Source: a bacterium (lineage in GTDB: Bacteria; Patescibacteriota; Patescibacteriia; UBA2591; DAOWAM01). From it: a DNA stretch of 10,787 bases. The notes beneath the pieces were generated by a model that saw only the letters and a list, made by a program, of their open reading frames with translations, was not told the DNA's origin and did not search any database. Below are positions 6,727-10,787 of this stretch, in pieces. Location: the NCBI GenBank assembly GCA_030634585.1, contig DAOWAM010000014.1:1-10787 (forward strand), in the 5' to 3' direction. Position numbers and translations under genes: made by a program. Positions within the stretch are counted from its first letter, which is position 1, and every line of letters begins with the position of its first letter.

Positions 6727-7089
6727 ATGATACTTAATCGACGAAAATTAGGAAATATAGGAGAAGACATAGCGGTTCAATATTTAAAGAAAAAACATTA
6801 CAAGATTTTGGAAAGAAATTTTTATTCTTGCTTTGGAGAAATTGATATTATTGCCCGGAAAAAAAAGATAATAATATTCGTCGAAGTAAAAAGTAAGCAG
6901 GACGACCGATTTGGGTTACCAGAAGAAGAATTTACTTATTACAAAAAAAGAAAAATTTATCGAACAATACAAATTTGGTTAAAACAGTATCATATTACTG
7001 ATCAGCATTGGCAGGTTGATTTAATCGCTATTGACCAGTATTTATCGCAACCAGAAATCTATCACTACCGAGCCGTTTCTTTAGCTTGA
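6727..7089 (+). CDS. yraN: YraN/UPF0102 family nuclease-like protein
   Basis: The 120-residue protein matches the UPF0102 (YraN) family, which has a restriction-endonuclease-like (PD-(D/E)xK) fold. It opens with LGNIGEDIAVQYLKKKHYKIL (8-28), containing the family's GE-A-YL pattern, then a conserved N before the sheet. FGEIDIIA (37-44) and FVEVKSK (52-58) supply the acidic and lysine residues of the nuclease-like core. The family is usually 115-130 residues, so this is complete. The frame stays open back to 6598, but that start would overlap the preceding membrane-protein gene by over 120 bases and add unrelated residues, so the ATG at 6727 is chosen. The biological role of YraN proteins is poorly defined; a DNA-processing role is inferred from the fold. 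It ends in TGA, and a terminator follows. Confidence 0.9.
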   Translation: MILNRRKLGNIGEDIAVQYLKKKHYKILERNFYSCFGEIDIIARKKKIIIFVEVKSKQDDRFGLPEEEFTYYKKRKIYRTIQIWLKQYHITDQHWQVDLIAIDQYLSQPEIYHYRAVSLA

Positions 7090-7100
7090 TCTATTGGTAT

Positions 7101-7137
7101 AAGCAAGTGCTTTCGATAACAGTCGCTTGCTTTTTTT
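7101..7137 (+). terminator. Rho-independent terminator after yraN
   Basis: A 9-bp stem with one G-T pair (arms 7101-7109 and 7124-7132) encloses a 14-base loop and runs into a T7 tract (7131-7137). It starts 12 bases after the yraN stop, so it closes the methyltransferase-membrane protein-yraN unit. Confidence 0.8.
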
Positions 7138-7154
7138 AAAATAAGCATTATAAT
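7127..7154 (+). promoter_or_regulatory. Candidate nusA promoter
   Basis: A perfect TATAAT lies at 7149-7154. The best -35 partner is TTGCTT (7127-7132) at 16 bases spacing, a weak match that overlaps the 3' arm of the yraN terminator. Since that terminator should insulate nusA from upstream, a promoter is expected here. Confidence 0.5.
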
Positions 7155-7163
7155 AAAGATAAG

Positions 7164-7187
7164 CTAGTTTATTAAATTATAAACTAG
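7164..7187 (+). promoter_or_regulatory. Hairpin in the nusA leader
   Basis: Arms CTAGTTTAT (7164-7172) and ATAAACTAG (7179-7187) pair perfectly over 9 bp around a 6-base loop. If transcription starts near 7161, this hairpin sits at the very 5' end of a roughly 54-base leader and ends 27 bases before the nusA ATG. It could protect the mRNA 5' end or be an operator; no T-run follows directly, so it is not a clear terminator. Confidence 0.45.
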
Positions 7188-7214
7188 TATTTATTTTTTA
7201 ATTTATAACTTTTT

Positions 7215-8684
7215 ATGGAAGACATTTCAATTACTGCTTTTATAGAAGCGGTTGCCAAACAAAAAAATATTTCAAAAGAAATAGTTTTAGAAGCGCTAAA
7301 ACAAGCGTTATCAGCGGCTTATCGGAAAGATTTTGGCGAAAAAAACCAAAACATTAAAATTGAATTTGATCCAGAGACAGGAAAAATGGAAGCATTTGAT
7401 GTTAAAATAGTGGTAGCAGATTTACCAGAAGAAAAGGAAGAAAAAGTAGAAAAAATAGAGAAAGTGGAGAAAGAAGAAAAAATAAATAAGAAGAAACCTG
7501 TTTTAGTTCCTGTCAAAGCCCCTATGTCTTCGACTGGGACCGGGGTCTCGGTTGGCAAAGACAACCTAGTGACTACTATGGTGGGCAAGAGAAAAGAAGG
7601 AATAGATAATGAAGAGGTAAGAAGATTTAATTCAAGAAAAGAGATTACTATTAGTGAAGCAAAGAAAATAAAAAAGAAGATAAAAATAGGCGATGAATTG
7701 AAAATTAAATTACCAGCGCCAGATAATTTCGGGAGAGTCGCCGCACAAACGGCGAAACAAGTAATCGTTCAACGATTACGAGAAGCGGAACGATTAATGT
7801 TATTTCAGGAATACAAACAACAAGAAAAACAAATCATTGAAGGAACGATTCAAAGATTAGAACAACGAGGTGCGGTGGTTGGTTTAGAAAAAGCAATTGC
7901 CCTGTTGCCTTTTAGTGAACAAGTAAGAGAAGAAAAATATAATCCGGGAGCAAAAATGAAATTTTATTTAATGTCTGTTAACCAATCAACTCGAGGACCA
8001 GAAATTATTCTTTCTCGAAGACACCCAGCTATTATCAAAGCATTATTTGCAAAGGAAATTCCGGAGATTGCCGAAGGCAATTTAGAAATTAAAAGTGTTG
8101 CCAGGGAAGCAGGATCTCGTGTTAAAGTAGCTGTGTCGACAGAACAAGAAAATTTAGATCCAGTTGGTGCATGTATTGGTCAGCGTGGTGTGCGCATACA
8201 AACAATCATTTCTGAATTAAGCGGAGAAAAAGTAGATATTGTTAAATGGAGCGATCAGACAGAAGAATTTATTACCAATGCTCTTTCCCCGGCTAAAATT
8301 AGTTCAATTACTTTAAAAGAAAAAGAGAAGAAAGCCATAGTTAAGGTAGCCAATAATCAGTTATCATTAGCGATTGGCAGAAATGGGCAAAATGCTCGTT
8401 TAGCGTCACGCTTAACTGGTTGGGAGATTAATATTGAAGAAGCTAAAGAAGTGCTTGACAAGAAAGAAGATAAGAAAAAGGATAAAAAAGAAGACAAAAA
8501 AGAAGACAAAAAAGAGGATAAGAAGATAGCTAAGACAAAGAATAAAACGATAAAAAAAAGAAAAATAAGTAAAAAAAGCATAACGAAGAACAATACAAAA
8601 AAAACAAAAGAGAAAAGTAAGCCCACGCTTTCGCCAAAAAAAGCTATGGCGAGCGAAGCAAAACTAACGAACAATAAAAAGTAA
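7215..8684 (+). CDS. nusA: Transcription termination/antitermination factor NusA, with an N-domain insertion and a lysine-rich tail
   Basis: NusA binds RNA polymerase and nascent RNA, modulating pausing, termination and antitermination. The 489 residues contain the polymerase-binding N-domain (about 1-70 and 140-200, with FGRVAAQTAKQVIVQRLREA at 172-191) and the S1 domain (about 205-270, EGTIQRLEQRGAVVGLEKA). KH1 follows (IGQRGVRIQTI, 321-331, preceded by the conserved DPVGAC), then KH2 (LAIGRNGQNARLASRLTGW, 385-403). Two features are unusual. About 65 extra residues relative to E. coli NusA lie between VVAD (66-69) and KEITI (142-146): a Glu/Lys-rich stretch, then a G+C-rich non-charged stretch. 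After KH2, instead of the E. coli acidic repeats, there is a 75-residue tail dominated by lysine, beginning with DKKE repeats. No rimP precedes it and no infB follows, unlike the common rimP-nusA-infB order. No Shine-Dalgarno motif precedes the ATG. Confidence 0.95.
   Translation: MEDISITAFIEAVAKQKNISKEIVLEALKQALSAAYRKDFGEKNQNIKIEFDPETGKMEAFDVKIVVADLPEEKEEKVEKIEKVEKEEKINKKKPVLVPVKAPMSSTGTGVSVGKDNLVTTMVGKRKEGIDNEEVRRFNSRKEITISEAKKIKKKIKIGDELKIKLPAPDNFGRVAAQTAKQVIVQRLREAERLMLFQEYKQQEKQIIEGTIQRLEQRGAVVGLEKAIALLPFSEQVREEKYNPGAKMKFYLMSVNQSTRGPEIILSRRHPAIIKALFAKEIPEIAEGNLEIKSVAREAGSRVKVAVSTEQENLDPVGACIGQRGVRIQTIISELSGEKVDIVKWSDQTEEFITNALSPAKISSITLKEKEKKAIVKVANNQLSLAIGRNGQNARLASRLTGWEINIEEAKEVLDKKEDKKKDKKEDKKEDKKEDKKIAKTKNKTIKKRKISKKSITKNNTKKTKEKSKPTLSPKKAMASEAKLTNNKK
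7518..7586. repeat. G+C-rich imperfect palindrome inside nusA (possible protein-coding palindromic element)
   Basis: Within nusA residues 102-124, an 11-bp stem including G-T pairs joins 7531-7541 with 7544-7554 (centre GG, so the tip must open). A 6-bp stem joins 7525-7530 with 7558-7563, and outer arms 7518-7525 and 7578-7586 pair with one bulged T. The inner and outer stems share base 7525, so not all pairs form at once. The interval 7501-7590 is 51 percent G+C (46 of 90), far above the flanking sequence. Its reading frame gives small and hydrophobic residues (SSTGTG, VSVGKDN) between charged stretches. This resembles in principle the palindromic elements known inside Rickettsia protein genes; relation to them is not claimed. 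Confidence 0.5.
8457..8525 (+). repeat. Tandem 12-base repeats coding DKKE in the NusA tail
   Basis: Almost six 12-base units of the type GA(C/T)AA(A/G)AA(A/G)GA(A/G) code for DKKE-DKKK-DKKE-DKKE-DKKE-DKK (residues 415-437). Third-position differences between units show they are not a fresh expansion throughout, but units three to five are nearly identical. Confidence 0.85.
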
Positions 8685-8689
8685 AGGAA

Positions 8690-8755
8690 AAATCTCATCC
8701 TGAGTTTGGTTCCGAGCTTTAGTCCCGAACTTGCCGAAGGGTCTATTGAAGGATA
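8690..8755. repeat. REP-like intergenic palindromic element between nusA and hppA
   Basis: A G+C-richer block stands out in the 89-base gap. Outer arms ATCCT (8697-8701) and AGGAT (8750-8754) are complementary. Inside, TTTGG (8705-8709) can pair with CCGAA (8734-8738) with one G-T pair, and GTTC (8709-8712) with GAAC (8727-8730). The core words CATCCTGAG, CCGAACTTGCCGAAGG and GAAGGAT resemble the dispersed CCTGAGCTTGTCGAAGG-type repeats I recall from many bacterial genomes. It contains no open frame of note. It could also act as a terminator or mRNA stabiliser for nusA. Only one copy is visible in the window. Confidence 0.55.
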
Positions 8756-8773
8756 ATTTTAATATTTTAATTT

Positions 8774-10738
8774 ATGGTATTACTTTATTTTGCTCTTGTT
8801 AGTGCTTCACTAGGAATCTTATTTAGTTTGATTTTATTTTATAAGATCAAACGACAACCAATTCTTTCTGAGAAAGTGAAAGAAATCGCTAAATTAATTA
8901 AAGAGGGATCGCTAACCTTTTTACGAAAGGAATACCAAATTGTCATTTGGTTTGTTTTAGTTATTTTCGTATTACTTAGTTGTTTTATTAATTGGCAAAC
9001 GGCAGTTTCTTTTTTACTGGGCGCTTTTTTTTCAGCATTAGCTGGACAAATTGGTATGCGCGCAGCAACTAATGGAAATAGTCGAACCGTGATGGCAACA
9101 AAACACAGTATCGGACAAGGGTTAAAAGTGGCGTTTGCCTCAGGAAGCGTAATGGGATTTGGTGTTGTTTCTCTGGGTGTTTTAGGTATTTCTTTACTTT
9201 ATTTTATTTTTAAAGATGTCCAGATCATATATGGATTTGGATTAGGTGCTTCCCTGATTGCATTATTTGCTCGAGTGGGTGGTGGTATTTATACTAAAGC
9301 AGCTGATATTGGTGCGGATTTAGTAGGAAAGGTAGAACAAGGAATACCAGAAGATGATTCGAGAAATCCAGCTGTGATTGCTGATAATGTTGGTGATAAT
9401 GTGGGCGACGTTGCTGGAATGGGTTCTGATTTATTTGAATCTTATGTTAACTCGATTATTTCCGCGATGCTTTTAGGTGCTGGAGCAATTATTTTGTTCG
9501 GAAGATTTTCTATTATTTTGCCGTTAGCTTTAGCAGCCGTTGGAAACATAGCTAGTTTGTTTGGCTATTTAGTAATTAGATTAAGTAAGCAAAAAAAACC
9601 ACAAGCAATCTTGAATCGAGGAATTTTTGTATCGGCGGGCATTACCTTAATTGGATCTGGTCTATTAATTTATTATTTTATTGAGCACCCATTTAAAATA
9701 TTTATTGCTTTATTAACTGGATTGGTGGCAGGGGTGTTGATTGGTCTGATTACCGAATATTATACTTCCGCTAATTATCAACCGACTAAACGATTAGCCA
9801 AGTCATCACAAACGGGTGCCGCGACTAATTTAATTAGCGGATTAAGTTTAGGAATGGCCAGCACTGTTTTACCAGTACTAATTATTTGTGGAACAATTGC
9901 TTTAGCACATTATTTGGTTGGTCTTTATGGAATTGCTTTGGCAGCTGTAGGTATGTTGTCTACTTTAGCAATTACTTTAGCTACGGATAGTTTCGGCCCA
10001 GTAGTAGATAATGCGGCTGGATTGGCAGAAATGGCTGAATTAGGACCAGAAGTTCGACAACGTTGCGAACAATTAGATTCAGTCGGTAATACCACCGCAG
10101 CGATTGGCAAAGGTTTTGCTGTTGGGTCAGCCGTCTTAACTGCTTTGATTTTATTAGTTAATTATGCACAAATTGTTCATTTACAAGTATTGGACTTATT
10201 GCAAATTAAAGTAATTATTGGTTTATTTATTGGTGGTTGTTTGCCTTTTATTTTTTCATCAGTTACTATGTCAGCAGTAGGAAAATCAGCCTTTAGTGTA
10301 ATCAAAGAAGCACGTCGCCAATTCAAAGAAATAGTCGGATTAAAGGAAGGCAATGCTAAACCAAATTCACAACAATGTGTGGCGTTAGTTACTAAATCAG
10401 CGCTAAAAGAAATGGTAATACCCGGTATTTTAATAATTTTTATTCCCTTGGTAGTCGGTTTTTTAATTGGTAAAGAAGCATTGGGTGGATTATTGGTTGG
10501 AGCGATTATTACTGGATTTTTATTAGCAGTGATGATGGCCAATTCTGGTGGAGCTTGGGATAATGCTAAAAAATATATTGAAGCAGATCATTTTGGTGGG
10601 AAAGGATCATTATCACATCAAGCAGCAGTGGTCGGTGATACAGTCGGTGATCCATTTAAAGATACATCTGGACCATCTCTAAATATTTTAATTAAGTTAA
10701 TAGCTATTGTTTCTTTGATTATTGCTCCTCTTCTGTAA
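8774..10738 (+). CDS. hppA: Membrane-bound ion-pumping pyrophosphatase, probably K+-dependent and Na+-transporting
   Basis: This 654-residue polytopic membrane protein couples pyrophosphate hydrolysis to export of H+ or Na+. The substrate site is complete: ADIGADLVGKVE (177-188), PEDDSRNP (192-199), DNVGDNVGDVAG (204-215) and the C-terminal GDTVGDPFKDTSGPS (621-635). Two markers suggest the subtype. GNTTAAIGK (438-446) has Ala442 and Gly445, where K+-independent enzymes carry Lys and Thr, so it should need K+. The gate segment SDLFES places Glu222 three residues after Asp219, as in Na+-pumping enzymes such as that of Thermotoga, whereas K+-dependent plant H+ pumps have it one helical turn later. 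Together these favour a Na+-PPase, though mixed Na+/H+ transport is possible. The length is typical of the bacterial family, somewhat on the short side. It follows nusA after 89 bases containing a REP-like element; no clear promoter of its own was found. Confidence 0.95.
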   Translation: MVLLYFALVSASLGILFSLILFYKIKRQPILSEKVKEIAKLIKEGSLTFLRKEYQIVIWFVLVIFVLLSCFINWQTAVSFLLGAFFSALAGQIGMRAATNGNSRTVMATKHSIGQGLKVAFASGSVMGFGVVSLGVLGISLLYFIFKDVQIIYGFGLGASLIALFARVGGGIYTKAADIGADLVGKVEQGIPEDDSRNPAVIADNVGDNVGDVAGMGSDLFESYVNSIISAMLLGAGAIILFGRFSIILPLALAAVGNIASLFGYLVIRLSKQKKPQAILNRGIFVSAGITLIGSGLLIYYFIEHPFKIFIALLTGLVAGVLIGLITEYYTSANYQPTKRLAKSSQTGAATNLISGLSLGMASTVLPVLIICGTIALAHYLVGLYGIALAAVGMLSTLAITLATDSFGPVVDNAAGLAEMAELGPEVRQRCEQLDSVGNTTAAIGKGFAVGSAVLTALILLVNYAQIVHLQVLDLLQIKVIIGLFIGGCLPFIFSSVTMSAVGKSAFSVIKEARRQFKEIVGLKEGNAKPNSQQCVALVTKSALKEMVIPGILIIFIPLVVGFLIGKEALGGLLVGAIITGFLLAVMMANSGGAWDNAKKYIEADHFGGKGSLSHQAAVVGDTVGDPFKDTSGPSLNILIKLIAIVSLIIAPLL

Positions 10739-10755
10739 TAATTAAATTACTTAAT

Positions 10756-10773
10756 AAAAAATTATAATTTTTT
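10756..10773 (+). terminator. A/T-only palindrome after hppA, possible weak terminator
   Basis: Eighteen bases (A6, TTATAA, T6) are a perfect palindrome 18 bases after the hppA stop, ending in a T-run. With no G-C pairs the hairpin would be weak, so termination is only a possibility. The remaining bases to the window end show an ATG at 10781 that may or may not begin another gene. Confidence 0.35.
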
Positions 10774-10787
10774 CAAACCCATGGAGA

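Noticed and set aside
7319..7588. Open minus-strand frame opposite the start of nusA
   Set aside because: It lies wholly antisense to a well-recognised gene, its composition mirrors the Lys/Glu-rich coding strand, and it shows no motif.
8457..8684. Repeats considered as a CRISPR array
   Set aside because: The units are 12 bases, contiguous, in frame and coding for DKKE; there are no spacers.
8357..8698. Minus-strand frame rich in Phe and Leu, looking like a membrane protein
   Set aside because: The hydrophobic residues are the complement of the AAA/GAA-rich NusA tail; this is a composition artefact.
8731..8757. Possible hppA promoter (TTGCCG with GATAAT)
   Set aside because: The spacing is only 15 bases and the -35 box is inside the REP-like element, so the match is not convincing.
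9925..10542. Two minus-strand frames inside hppA
   Set aside because: Both are antisense to conserved pyrophosphatase sequence and have no recognisable features.
10781..10787. ATG at the window end as the start of another gene
   Set aside because: Only seven bases are visible, so nothing supports it.
1..10787. A novel defence, mobile or secretion system
   Set aside because: All genes but the two small membrane proteins belong to recognised housekeeping or enzyme families, and there is no transposase, integrase, toxin pair or nuclease cluster.

Overview
This AT-rich window (roughly one third G+C by eye) comes from a bacterial chromosome and holds mostly housekeeping genes. Several traits point to the Candidate Phyla Radiation (Patescibacteria): two small membrane proteins resembling families I remember from that group, a NusA with a long charged insertion and a lysine-rich tail, an isoleucine tRNA with a UAU anticodon, tRNA genes without encoded CCA, and coding starts without Shine-Dalgarno motifs. 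TGA ends two genes at natural lengths, so the code is standard and the UGA-glycine lineages (Gracilibacteria/SR1) are unlikely. The phylum call is inference from recalled families and needs a tree.

Layout. 1-489 (+) is the 3' part of dnaN, the beta sliding clamp, closed by a 13-bp hairpin (557-587) that probably also ends the convergent transcript. 622-4345 (-) holds a bifunctional class A penicillin-binding protein and, upstream of it, a ROK-family sugar kinase-like protein. These two are probably one transcript from a good promoter at 4369-4397. 4482-4554 (+) is tRNA-Ile(UAU), followed closely by an 81-residue two-helix membrane protein. 4847-4930 (-) is tRNA-Leu(UAG) with a strong promoter at 4939-4967. 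This promoter lies between the tRNA and rnhB (RNase HII, 4986-5645, +).

5706-7089 (+) carries a SAM-dependent methyltransferase with its own near-consensus promoter, a three-helix membrane protein of unknown function, and a YraN/UPF0102 nuclease-like protein. A terminator follows at 7101-7137. 7215-8684 (+) is nusA. It is followed by a G+C-richer REP-like intergenic element (8690-8755) and by hppA, a membrane pyrophosphatase (8774-10738, +) whose key residues fit a K+-dependent Na+-pumping type.

The genes serve replication (DnaN, RNase HII), transcription (NusA), translation (two tRNAs), wall synthesis (PBP) and membrane energetics (pyrophosphatase). I found no defence system, mobile element, CRISPR array or secretion cluster. 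The most unusual signal is a G+C-rich, palindromic, in-frame segment inside nusA (about 7500-7590), which looks like a mobile palindrome domesticated inside a protein gene.
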